From Diplolepis rosae (Eukaryota > Arthropoda > Insecta > Hymenoptera > Diplolepididae): 64,000 nt of DNA. Under the pieces are notes generated by a model, which saw only the letters and a program-made list of their open reading frames with translations, was not told the DNA's origin and ran no database searches. Positions 1 through 12,400 of this stretch are shown one piece after another. The stretch is from positions 15,588,501 through 15,652,500 of the forward strand of contig JAPYXD010000704.1 in assembly GCA_030998225.1 (NCBI GenBank). Reading direction: 5' to 3'. Each line of letters starts with the position of its first letter. Within the stretch, counting starts at the first letter, position 1. Made by a program: the position numbers and the translations under genes.

Positions 1-317
1 GGATTGCGGTTAAAATAGGCCAAATTTTGTTCCGAAGTGGTCACGTGAATGCATTTTTGTTCGATTGTGTGCAAAGGCGGCACCTATATTGCACAGAGCT
101 TTCTCATGCACAAATGTGTATGCAAAATATTGACTACACGCTCATTTGAGATGGATACGATTTTATTGATTATTTTTGGTGTAGTTCGTAGTTAATTCGT
201 TGAACCACTTCTGAACCATTCCATACGACAGAGCAGAGTCCGAATAATATTTTTTGTCCGCCGTACACCGAAAGTTAGCCTTGTCGGTATCGTTTTGCAT
301 GCGAGAAGTTGATTATC

Positions 318-560
318 CCGCAATAGTGCGGTAAAATTTTAAAAGTACGGAAAATTAAAACCAACTTATAGTTTTATCGCACTATTTCGGAAAAATGAAC
401 TTTCCGCACGAAAAAAGACACCAACTCGTCTGATTATCGCTATACAGTGAACAAAAAAAAACGTTCGTATCACGTACGGAATGTGTCGCCTCAGCCCTCA
501 TCGCGACTCGCTCTTGCGTTAAAATACGCCTTTCCGCACTTGGTACGAAATATACTATAT
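318..560. repeat. Imperfect inverted repeat with ccgcaatagtgcgg core
   Basis: The motif ccgcaatagtgcgg is followed about 65 bases later by tcgcactatttcgg in the opposite sense. Further gcgga/tttccgcac blocks occur to 560. It looks like a decayed palindromic mobile element; the family is unknown. Confidence 0.35.
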
Positions 561-1044
561 CGAGTTGGCCTTGGTTTCTGATAAGATTTTTCCACGCAAA
601 AAGTACTGTTGATTCAACACACGAAATTCACTTTTTTCCATCTTTGCGAAAAATTCGGAGGTTGGTTGCTTTCAGACACTGTAACTTGTAAACTAATGAA
701 TGGATTTGGCTCAAATTTTGGCAGAAGAGGTTTGAAGGATGGAACTTGTCAACAATGATAGCCGTTTGTTATTAGTGGTGACCTCTCATAGAAATATCAC
801 GTTAATATCAAAGACCCAATTACATCTCAACATCGACCGATATAAAGTTACGTTCAGTAACAATCGATTCGTTGCGAAATTTCATGAACTATATAATAAT
901 TTTATTTATGGTTCTCTACTTTAATATTTTCAGAAAATATCTTTACATATAGGTATGATATTTAATAGTTGGACGCGTAAATGTTCTCTCAATTTTAGTT
1001 GTTATTTTATTTTCATTATTGATTTGATTAAAATCTGAGGTTAG

Positions 1045-1256
1045 GCACGCTCAGAAAAAATATTTTTTTCGTTGAACCAAATCGTTTCAGTAACTAAAGT
1101 AATTTGTTAAATCAACGAAATTTTTGGTTAATTTGACTAATTGTTACTAACAAAATAATTTTATTAAGCCAATGAAAAAATTTTATATGACAACAAAATA
1201 CTATAGTTGAACCAACAAAAATTTTGTTGATTTAACAAAATATTTTTCTTGGTGCA
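1045..1256. mobile_element. MITE-like palindrome, (c)tcagaaaaaa end family, copy 1
   Basis: It begins gctcagaaaaaatatttt and ends aaatatttttcttggtgca, with an interior of aacaaaattttgttg-type self-complementary words. The better preserved relatives are at 10349-10526 and 23996-24174. Confidence 0.5.
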
Positions 1257-2252
1257 TTAGGTTATGGCAGATATAATCAAGCAACAATTAATGTTTATTT
1301 TGTCAGTATGAAAGGCTGCGTTTGTAATAACTTAACCCCCTCGTTTATAAGCTTTACAGCAGCTGAAATTTCAATTTCAATTTCAATTGAATTCAAAGTC
1401 AAGCATGAATAAAAAGTAAATATAACTGGTGAATTTGTTTGAAGTAGCAGTCTAGCATATGAAAACTTTCCACAATATGAACATTTGTTTTCTGAAAATT
1501 AAACTTTTTAAATGATGCGTATTGAAATTTGTATTACCAATGCATAAAAATGAAGTCAACTCACGCGATAATAATTTATAAAAATACATAATTATTAAAA
1601 TATGTACAATTTATTTCCATAAATATATATTCATTAAAATATTGTAATGATAATAATATTATAGATATAAAATTATATAAAATTTTAATTAAAAAAATTA
1701 ATGTTTTTGATTTAAATTATATAATTTTTGAATTTAATGTAATTCGAGTTAGTGAGATGTGGAGTTTCGGTCATGTTGAAACATTCAAGCAAAACTAATT
1801 TTTTATGTTAAATAGAAATGATTATTATCTTTTTCTCAATCACGCAAAATAATTCTAGTTTCTATAAAACGAAGTTGTCATTTTTGTTCTGTCAACAGCA
1901 ATTTCCGAAATAGAATTTGTATCTATTGTATATAACCAACAATTGAGCAAAAATTTAATTTTTTTTTTTCAAAACTCCGCCATTTTGTTGCATTTTAATT
2001 TTTTTTACAATCGAAAGTCATTGTATAGGAAATATATTCCAGTTTAATTAAATTTTTGGTTTTTTTTTATTTCAGGCACTGTGAAGGCGACAATCACTGC
2101 AGCAGTGACGGAACTTTTTTTTTTTGAAGGCTCAAGAGATGGTGGATAACTTGCTGAAAATCGAATATTTTCATTTGAAAACATTACTGTGTATTCATTA
2201 TTTATACACAAATATATCTGCAAACTTTTAGAACATTCGATGCAATACTTTT

Positions 2253-2390
2253 TTCCGGAGCGCGCAGCGCGACGATCGAGTATTACGGAGTGCGAAGCGC
2301 GACGATCGAATCGCGCGCCCTAGGCGCGCTCAAACTTGCGAGCGAAGCGCGCAATGAGAATGGGCCAGCGAAGCGGGCAGATTTTTTTTA
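2253..2390. repeat. GC-rich patch with repeated gcgcgacgatcga
   Basis: Inside AT-rich DNA, this block repeats gcgcgacgatcga twice and agcgaagcg-type words several times, plus the palindrome gcgcgccctaggcgcgc. It is noncoding in all frames as far as I can see. Confidence 0.55.
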
Positions 2391-2863
2391 TTTATTTTAG
2401 ACACTTTTTATAGATGAAAATGGTAGTGAATCATAGGTCCTCAAAAAGTAGATAGGTGTGCGCTGTTAATGAAATCTCGGAGATGGATTGTCTGAAACAA
2501 AAAAAAATCAAACGGTTTTAGATTCAGTATGTTAATGGCTGTAGTGCAGAAGAATTTAAAAAAGTCCTTGATATGCGCTATAGCTATAGTTGTAAATGAT
2601 ATGTGATAAAAATTCCATAAGGATCGGTTCATTAGTTTCAAAGATTGTTTTACAAGAACCGAAGATCAAGAAAAATTTGTATGCTATATGTATATTCATA
2701 CTTTTTTAAGTATAAAATGTTAGTTATAGTCAGACATTGTTCATGGCACTTTTATCTGATATCTATTATTATTTGTTTTATTCAAATTTACTAAAAAAAA
2801 TTGCTCTAAGACTATTCCCCACACTATTCCTAATATAAAACTAACTTCTAGTCTTTTTTTCCA

Positions 2864-3221
2864 GAACTAAGGGGAAGTTCCAAAAAATGGAAGCTGTGTT
2901 TCACATCTCAGTGGATTATATCTACAAGAGCGAAAAAAACTTACAAGATCCGTAAAGTGCTTGAAGGCAATGAAGAGAGGGAGAAAAATGTAAGTGCTCG
3001 TGTCAGCAGATTTGCAGTGAGTGAAAAAAGATGGTTTGTGTGTAGGGAAAGTAGGAAGAGGAAAACTGAATTAATACACCAACGTCGTTCCAGTAAACAG
3101 CAGGACGTATTGAATTTCCCCAAAGACTCTGAGACTCCATCAGAAAAACACTTTCGTGCGTCATGGTGCTTCTTTAATCAAATATAATAGCTGTAGTTAC
3201 AAAGTAGAAAATACTATTAAA
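2864..3221 (+). other. Probable 5'UTR of the GTPase gene
   Basis: This stretch is less AT-rich than its surroundings and leads directly into the ATG at 3222. An out-of-frame ORF of 76 codons (2957-3187) lies within it and could act as an upstream ORF, but it resembles no protein I know. A pyrimidine-rich acceptor-like sequence (ttttttccag) ends at 2863, so a 5'UTR intron is possible. Confidence 0.35.
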
Positions 3222-3408
3222 ATGGCTGACTACGAAAGAATACGACTTGTTGTTCTGGGAGGCGCAGGGGTTGGCAAAAGTGCCATTATTCGTCGTCTAC
3301 TTGGTCAAGGATTCACGGAAAGGTACAGAGCAACTGTCGAAGATCTTTACTCCAGAGAATGTATCCTAGGAACCTTAACTCTGAAAGTGGACTTGCTCGA
3401 CACAGCAG
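3222..3408 (+). CDS. GTPase coding exon 1 (P-loop, switch I)
   Basis: Residues 1-62 plus the first base of codon 63. It ends at cag|gtagtc after the DTA codons of switch II. Translation past this point, to a stop near 3449, is intron read-through. The exon carries the GTP phosphate-binding loop and the effector threonine. Confidence 0.92.
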
Positions 3409-6400
3409 GTAGTCATTTTATTATGTTTACATCCACAGAGTCTTTCTAAAAGCTCATTTGTTAGCACCCTCTAAACCTTAATGCATTAATGAATCTTGTC
3501 TTGATAGCAATACAAATTCACTAGACCTTAATTCGTTTTTAAGGGGCGAGGGTCAATTAAAAATTTCAAAAAATCGATTTGCAGAAAATTGCTTCTGTAG
3601 ATCTCTCATTTGCAGTCTTGGGGCTGCAAATGAAGTAGAAGGTTCACTATATGGTCCTAAAATCGATGACGATGTAAGTTGAAAAAGAAGTTTTGTTTAC
3701 ATTTAAACAATACTTAAAACTTTAAATGCGTTTTTCTCATAACCACGTTTTCAAAGTCGGTTTCCACGGTATCTCTGAAAGGACTCAACCGATCGCTTTA
3801 AAATTTCAATCACTTGTTTAAGATAACACATCACTTAATAAGTTTCCGGTCTAACTAAGAAAAACACATTTTTTTTGAGAAATTCGACTTTATTCATCAA
3901 CATAGTTTCCTTCAAGCGTAATACATTCATTTCAACGCTTCTCTAACTTTTCGATGCCTTTTTTGTAGAATGATTCGTCTTTGCTCTCAAAATAGGCCTC
4001 AGTTTCGGCAATCACTTCTTCATTGGAGCCAAATCTCTTTCCCTGGAGCATTTTTTTCAGGTCAGCAAAGAGCCAGAGTCGCTGGGGGCCAGATATGGAG
4101 AATATGGTGGGGAGGAAGCAATCTGAAGCTTAAGGTTGTATGTAAAAAAATCGATCTCAGGTAGAATTTTTAAAAAAAGGATATTTATATTAAAATAGAA
4201 TGATTATTTATATGATAACTTAATTTCAAATTTTTCAACCGGACCGATGCTGAGATAATTAATCTGAAAGTTGACTACTTTAACACGTAAACGCAATGCA
4301 TAGGCACTTTCCACATTTTAATTTATAGTAATTAAACGCTCTGGTAGAAAATTAAAAAAATTTCGGTATTTTTGCTGTTCGAAAATACAAATTTTTTAAA
4401 AAAACACCAAATATTTCCACCGTGTAGTTTGATAAATAATCTAATAAAAAGCATTGAAATTTCAGTCACATTCAAACGGATAAACATAACAGTATCGCGT
4501 TCCGGCAACACCACTGATCTCTATAATACACTGGATGCACAATCAATGCAAAGTCGTGTGCTTCATTGAAGGCTGAGCCGCCATCTTTACTTAGGTTGAT
4601 TACAAAGAATGTTGCGGTAAATTCAAATATAGTAAAAAGGGAAAAGTGTAATATTTATTATTATGGTATATAATGTTGTATATATTTAAATAGGCATATG
4701 TATTTATTTCTTAACTATAATTAAATATAAATTTATTATAAATTTATCAAATATAGATTACAGAATTCAACAAGTAAACGAAAGTACTTCACAAGCAGCA
4801 AATCACTTAATTAAAAATTACCAGAGTATCACAAACAAGAAGTTTTAAATGTCAAACTAAAGTAGTGACTAATTCAACACCTTAATTTTTAAACTACATG
4901 CAAAAGTAATAAATAAACAATTCTTAAAAGAAAACAATGATTTTATTTATTATTTTTTTATTATTTATTTATTATTTTGTTTATTATTGTAATTATTATT
5001 GATTTTTTTCTTTTAAGAATTGTTTATTTATTACTTTTGCATGTAGTTTAAAAATTAAGGTGGTGAATTAGTCACTACTTTAGTTTGACATTTAAAACTT
5101 CTTGTTTGTGATACTCTAGTAATTTTTAATTAAGTGATTTGCTGCTTGTGAAGTACTTTCGTACCTGATGTTTTGTACTATTTAGTGATAATCTTCTATA
5201 TTATAACTTAGGCTTTATAGAATTAGATTCTATTATTTAGTAACATACTAGTCACAGTATGTACATACTTAATTTTCATGTAATATCTGCATTCAGTATT
5301 AATAACATTTCAGGGTTTGTTTCTTTTCCAATTTTATTATTTTCTAATAAATTAAAATGTTCGTAAACGACCAAAATACAATAGTTTATAATTTTTGTAT
5401 ATATTTAAAATTATTTCTATTACTTCTTTCAGTTGGAGCAAATTATTACTCCTGAGCAATTTAATCGTATGATGAAATACGCCAACAAGATCGAGTAATT
5501 CAACATTTTTTAAAACAGAAGGGGATGGAGCCTTTTTCAGTTTTTAAAACCGTTTATGTACAGGTACATAAGGGTTGAATTATGAAATGCGAATTAATTT
5601 ATACTAAAAATAGTTATTATATGTGACTATTATTAATAGTTCACGTTCAGAACGTGAGATAATTTTTACACTACTCCAAGGTACGTTTACTTTGGCATTG
5701 TGCATCCAGTGTATTAGAAAGATCAGTGGGCAACACTGTTCCCTTTCTCCAGCTTGTCTGCTGTAGGTACTCGAAACACACACGCAACCAGCTTGGAAGC
5801 GTACGTGAAATCAAGTTGGCTGTATGAAACCATGAATGAATACTACGAATTCTAAGCCAGTTGTGGACTAAAATTTTCACCATGCTTGCCCATGAAATTT
5901 TTTCAAAACAGCATAGCTCGACGGTGCCCCACGGGACTCTACTATTTGTACGGAGATGAGACTTGCATTCAAACTTAATTCATTCAATTTGACCATCGTT
6001 TTCATGGACTTGTGGCACGGTGCATTGTCTTGGTGGAACAGCACTTTTTCTTTTGCATGTAAGGCCGTTTTTTCTTGATTTCTTCGCTCGATCGATCCAT
6101 TAATGCCATGTAATAGTCGCTGTTAATGGTTTTACTTTTCTCAAGATAGTCAATAAACAAAATACCATGCGCGTCCCAAAATACGGATGCCATAACCTTG
6201 CCAGCCCACTGTTGAGTTTTTGGTCTCTTTAAACGGCTTTCACCAGCTGCTGTCCACTCAGCTGACGATCTTTTTGTTTCAGGTGTGTAGTGGTGGATCC
6301 ATGTTTTATCCATTGTCACATACCGACGCGGAAAATCCCTTTTACCTAGCTTGAACAGCTCCAAACAGCGCTCTGACTTCTCGAAGCGTTGTTGTTTTTG

Positions 6401-9400
6401 GTTGGGTCTGAGCAAACGCGACACCCACTTCGAAGACAACTTACGCATCCCCAAAGATTCGTGCAAAATTGTAAACATACTACCTTCTGATATCTTTAAG
6501 GTGTCACCTATGTCACGCAACATTAATTTACTATCACCAAAAACTATTTTGTGGACTTTTGTTATGTTTTCCGGAACAACTGCTGATTTTGGGCTACCAG
6601 AGCGTTCAGTATGATCGGTGTTTTCATGAACGCGTTTAAATTCGATATATCAGTCGATGATTGCACAGGTCTACAAAATATGAGGTTGTGATTGTTATAG
6701 AAATACCGATAGTCATTTCCAAAGTAACGTCAGGCCATAACGTCAGGTTTTCGAGTAATCCTAACCTAAAAGTGCGAAAACACGGTTTTTCGCTATATTT
6801 GAGCATCGACAACTTCGCGAATTTTTATTATTTTTAGAATATGAGAAAACCATTAAAAAGAGACACTTTTCAGCTTTCCATTTCACTATTTACATGTATT
6901 ATTTTAATTTATTCCGATAAATATTCATTTTTTTATAACCGGAAAATGAGCGTTTTTTTGAAGAAAAAAATCTACATTGACTTTACACATCGGTCATTTT
7001 GTAAAAGATTAAAATGTTTGAAAACCCTTTGTCTCGCAGTAGCCAGTACAATTCTCTAATGAATATTATTGGAATTGTTTATTGGAGATGATCCAGTCCG
7101 GAGCAGTAGTGGGAACCGCACAACGCCTGTTTTTGGCTTTTGACAAAATTGCGCATAACTCAGATATAATTTAATATTTTGCAATAAAAAAATTATTGTC
7201 TTAGATTTTTTAAATTAAAAAATAACCATATCGATCATATGTTCTGGTTGATCCATGGCCTTAAGGCAGTTGTCATGGCAAAAAACAGGTCTCTGGAAGA
7301 AAAAGTGTTTATATTATTTTAAGACTTGAAATAATATTATCAGTTGTGTCTTATGAAAGAAAAAACATAATTATTTATAAATAATTTTAAAAAATTAACC
7401 AAAATTGCTATTCTCTCAGTATTTTTCATTTAAATAATTATTAACGAGTTTTTTTAAAACGAATGTGTTGAAAATATATTCTGAAATAAAATAAGCCATT
7501 ATAAATTTCAATTAAATTTTGAAAATTTCCATTAAGATATTTTAGGAAAGGTTAAACATGGTGTAAAAGAGTAATAATAATTTTCAAATTTGCGCATGGA
7601 GTTACTTATAAAAAAAAGTTAAAATTCAGTATTTTTTATATTATAATAAAATTTAATTAGATCTATAAAGACACTTAACTGGTTTTCTCACCAAATTAGC
7701 CTTTGCTTGAGCCTGAAAAAATGTCATGATTATATCAATGAGTTGACAAACTACTACAGCAAATTAACTTGAAATTGAACCCAAGATCTGTTAAAAATTT
7801 CAATTACTATCATATTTGTTGGTTTTTTTGAAAGCATGAAAGTTCGATTTTTTTTGTAGCCTTTTTTTATAAAACTGCCATATTGCTTCCAACTTTTACT
7901 CATTAGACGCAGAACTCTATTGTCTCGCGCTGATAAGGAGAAAAATGTTGAAATTAATATTATAAGAATTAAATGAACTTGAGTAACTGCAGAAAAGTAA
8001 ATGTACCGATAGTTTCCGGCAGTAGTGTATATTGAATTGTATTTTCACTACTATCCAAATAAAACTGTCAAATTTTTCGATTTAAAGAAATATCCATTCG
8101 TCGTTTGCATAGTTTATAGTCATATTCTATAATCCTATTCTAAATTCCAATTTCTACCTTCAGTTTATACATTTTTCATTAAATCAATGCATGGCTTTGC
8201 GGAAGCAAAACTCTGATTACGTATTCAATACGTTAGCAGCATATGGCATACTTCAGTGTAGCTTATCTTTTATGATACGAGTCATGTGCATACGTGTAAG
8301 ATTAAAATCACCCTCCAGAAATCTGATTTTACAACGCAATCTTGGAAACTTCTCAAATATGTACAATTTATATACAAATTAAAAATTTTGTTTTTGATAT
8401 AAGACTATTCTTCATAACAGCGAATTCTTATTCCAATCTTAAGCCTTTACGAGTTATCCAAGTGAAAACTAATTTTTTTATTATACAAAACTCATTTTCT
8501 TTAAAAATATGCTATTTTTGAAAATTCAACTCTTTTTGAAGAGGTAATAGAATTCGATTAGAATTTATAAGATTTTTTTGGGCTTGAACTTTTTATGACC
8601 TGGAATTGAGCTAAATGCTAACTGTTAAAAATAATAGTAATAAATAGAATAATAATGCTATTCATAATTAAGTTTATTTAACCATTTTTCAATACAAAAT
8701 TTTTGTTTTACAATGCTAATCAGCAATGAAATCAAGTCGGTAAGATATAAATATAAATCTAAAAAAACTATGCATGAAACATCAGTATACTTAATTAATA
8801 AAAGTTCATTCGAAGCGCTGTTTGTCAGTAATTCACATAATTTTGCGTCAGAATGCTTTAATTATTCATTTTAAGTATTCAATGTTATAAGCCATGTTCT
8901 TTCTTCTCCTGGATGACTCTTGAATGGTTCTTCGACCAAGAAGTGCTCTGAAGTTGAAGTCCCTAGATTGTTAGGATTTGATGAAAGTTAACAAATTGGT
9001 TCCTCAATTCAAGCAGCCTTCTATTTACGCTATAAAAGTGTTAAATTTTCCGAAGGTAAATACTATGAAATCCATTACTTGTTTTAAATGATGTTTGCAG
9101 GATTTTATCCTCGCTTGAGTATAATCAAGTTCCTTTGAAATCCTTCTTCACGCAATGCATTAGTGATTTCTTCTTTTCAGCAAAAATCCTAAATTCAGAT
9201 CATAACTAATGCTTGAAAAATTTGTTGTACTGTCACTAAACAACTTCTAGAAAGCACTTCTTTTAGTTGAAAATCTTAACAAAACTGCTACTAATGATTC
9301 TTGTTTCAATTAAGCAACAGATTCAAGATGGACTATATTGATTGTGGAACAGACAATGTTATATATGATTTCTTAGTCTTTCTACCACAACATTTGTTAA

Positions 9401-12400
9401 CCAAGGTGACAACTGGTCCATCATAATTAACTCCGGTAATTTAAAAATTAACGACTAGGCCAAACTCGCTTCTCTGGTAGCTGCCCCATTAGTATTAAAA
9501 AACTACTAACAACAATTTTGATAGGTCATCGTGTAGATATCTTAGATACTAAGATGATGATGCTAAGATAAGATGCTAACTAAGGTGTTTAAATATCAAC
9601 ATAGTTACTTTACCCTTTAGAGAATAAAGCATAAGATGTTTTCTAGCAAACAAACAATCTTTCCTCGATAATTTTCCACCTATATTGAGGAGACTGGTCT
9701 CGTTAAAATACGCTTTATGAATAAATTTACTGAAAAATCCAAATATTCTTTGAACTCCAAAGTTCTTAATACTAGGACATTAATTTTCGATGCCTTCTTG
9801 CAATTGTGGATAAACCTAAGGCATATTGTATCAAAGTCATTTGCATTTTCGTTAGTAAAGAATCATTTCCCAAAAATTAATAAACATCAGTAGTATTCAT
9901 TTTCTTTTGAGATTAGCTTCTGAATTTCCAAAACCAGATTGAACACAAGCGATTTTCATTTTGAAACATCTTTGAGATAATTTTCTCAAAGGTGATGTTC
10001 CGTGAGATTTCATTTTACTCGTAGGTGACGTGATTTTGCAATTAAATTTTCCGTAGTCCAAAGCTGTCCAAACTCATTAGTTCTCTTAATTTGTGAATCA
10101 ACTCCATGGAACTTGTTTAATGCTACTATCAATCAAAAATCATCCATGTAAAAGTTGCGGAAAAGAGCTGAGGCTGCTTTTTGACATTTCTCAATTAAGT
10201 TACAGTGTATAACACGAAGTCCGGAACATTTGAATGATGTTTGTTATTAGTTGTGCTACTTGATTTTCTTAGAATACTATGATGTGATAGAAATACGATT
10301 GCTATATTAAGATCTATATTATTATACTCTACAGTTGAAATATGCCCTATACTGAGAAAAAAATGTACGCAACAAACATTTTGTTATTGTCCTAACAAAA
10401 CATTTTGTTGAAATAACCAAAATTTGATTGATTTGGCTAATTTTTTTGTTGGTACAACAAAAGAATTTTGTTGTATAAATACCATCAAAATTTTTTTCTT
10501 GACTTGATAATACTGTTTTCTCAGTGTAAGTCTAGATATTTGTTAACGAAATTACAATATTTTTCCTTAAAAATTACACTTCTTATCAAATTAACGCTCC
10601 AAGTACTGAAATTCTTTCAACACAATATCTCGCATCAAATATGATTTAACCTGGACAAATACATTTCTGCGGAATCACTTTTTCTCCTCAAAAATAAAAA
10701 GTTTGTATTGCGGAAATTTTTTCGTACGATGCGTATTTTTTGAGATATTTTGATGTCTTAAGATAAAAAAACTCATACTGTATATGAACAATCCCTGTTG
10801 TGTCAGGAAACATCATCTAATAGCATGTTAAAGGTTTCAAACAAATCTAGCAAACACTCAGAAACAATAACAAATGTGCCAGTTTGTTATATTCATTCAA
10901 ACTGAAGGTAACACGTTTGTTGTTACTATCATAATAGCAAAAAAATAAATATTTGATTTGAAGTTTGAATATTCTCGTGCTATTAAAATGTTGTAGTCTT
11001 GATCAACGTAATATAAAATTCGCTCAGCTCGCTAAATTCAAAAGAACTCGAATGGAATGATAAAATTCATTAACATGCCTCACACAAATAATTGCTATCG
11101 CCATTAAACCCATAGATTATTTTAAAAACTCTACAGCTGATCCTTTAACATATGTTACTTCATGTCTTTTTCTCTAGCTATGATGAAATGGATCAGCTCT
11201 AACGTTTTTTACAATATTATTATCCCTGAAACAATTGATACAAACTCTTTAATATTTCACGTCATGAATTCTTTTCTCGATCAGCCAGGTGTAAAGAATT
11301 TTTTCGTAATAAACAAATTATATACATTCAGTTAGAAACTGGAGTCGTAAACATATTTAGAGAATAATCATCAGTCGGAAATGTGTAATTCTATAGTTTT
11401 AGAACAAAGTTTATATTTTAAGTTAGAATAACAAGATCAAAATAGCGAAACACATTCAAATACAAATTAACTACAAAGATAAAATATGCAATGAGTACAA
11501 ACATAAAAATTCTAATTTCCTATCGACCAGACGTCCATAGACAATTTACCATAAATGGTAACCGGACTTAACTCGCAGATCGTTCTTTCGAATTTCTAGT
11601 TATCCTTATCAAAGCGGAAAATAGTTAACAACAGTACAAATATAGTAATCTCCCCAAAACGATGTTTTTTTCCGTCCGAACACAACTGCTGATAAACTTT
11701 GAATATCATTCAATATGTTTACAGTTCAACTACTTTGTTATTTACCTGTGTTATTTGGATGATTTTCTTTGAACTTAACTTTGCTTGAGTACCTGAAAAC
11801 CATCTTTAAATCATTTAACATTGCTTTTTGAGAGTCAGTGATCTTTTCGAATTTCTAATCAGTAGTTGGTTTTGATTCACAATGCGGTTTTCAAAAAGTA
11901 GCATTCTTTAATTGACTTAATTAATTCAAGTTTACTAAATTTATTATAAATTCTATTTAAATTAATAGCAAAATCAATAAAATACCAATTGACTGTATGT
12001 AAATTCTTATGAATTAATTAAATTATTTTTTAAATAAATTGATAAAATTGTAATTCAATTATTTTTAAGATATTCCAAATAAATTCTACTGCATTAAGCT
12101 AAATTAACAATGATACAGCCTAATTTATTCAACTGATTATCATATTCTAATTTATGTTACTCAATCAATATTAGAATAGTTAAAATGTTTCATAAATTTT
12201 AAAATTATATATGATAAAAAGGATATATTCTCTAAAATATTTGCAAGCGATTATCCTTTAAATAAAAAAAAAAAATTAAAGTGCCAATTCAATTAAAGCA
12301 ATATGAAAATCCTCTGTAATTATCTCTGTAGAATCCAATGGTCCTACCAATAGTTTTGTTTCTAAGATCAACCAAATACTTTGAAACAGCACATTTCTTC

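Larger units (their letters stand above)
1..2252. other. Upstream noncoding stretch
   Basis: AT-rich sequence with only short chance ORFs. The two recognisable pieces are an inverted-repeat stretch at about 318-560 and a MITE-like block at 1045-1256, listed separately. No promoter could be located with confidence. Confidence 0.5.
4134..5974. mobile_element. TTAA-flanked insertion splitting a mariner element
   Basis: TTAA occurs at 4130-4133 and 5975-5978, exactly at the break between the two mariner halves. The inserted ends are similar in inverted orientation (ggttgtatgt against gtttgaatgc). TTAA target duplication is characteristic of piggyBac-type elements, but no piggyBac transposase is visible. 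Inside are an inverted repeat pair (about 4509-4552 with 5690-5732, sharing taatacactggatgcacaat) and the hairpin at 4779-5161. Confidence 0.6.

Noticed and set aside
739..924. 61-codon plus-strand ORF at the left edge
   Set aside because: AT-rich composition, no family resemblance, no splice context.
3156..3221. Upstream extension of GTPase exon 1
   Set aside because: The frame is open upstream but has no ATG; the extension would need a GTG start, unlikely in an animal gene.
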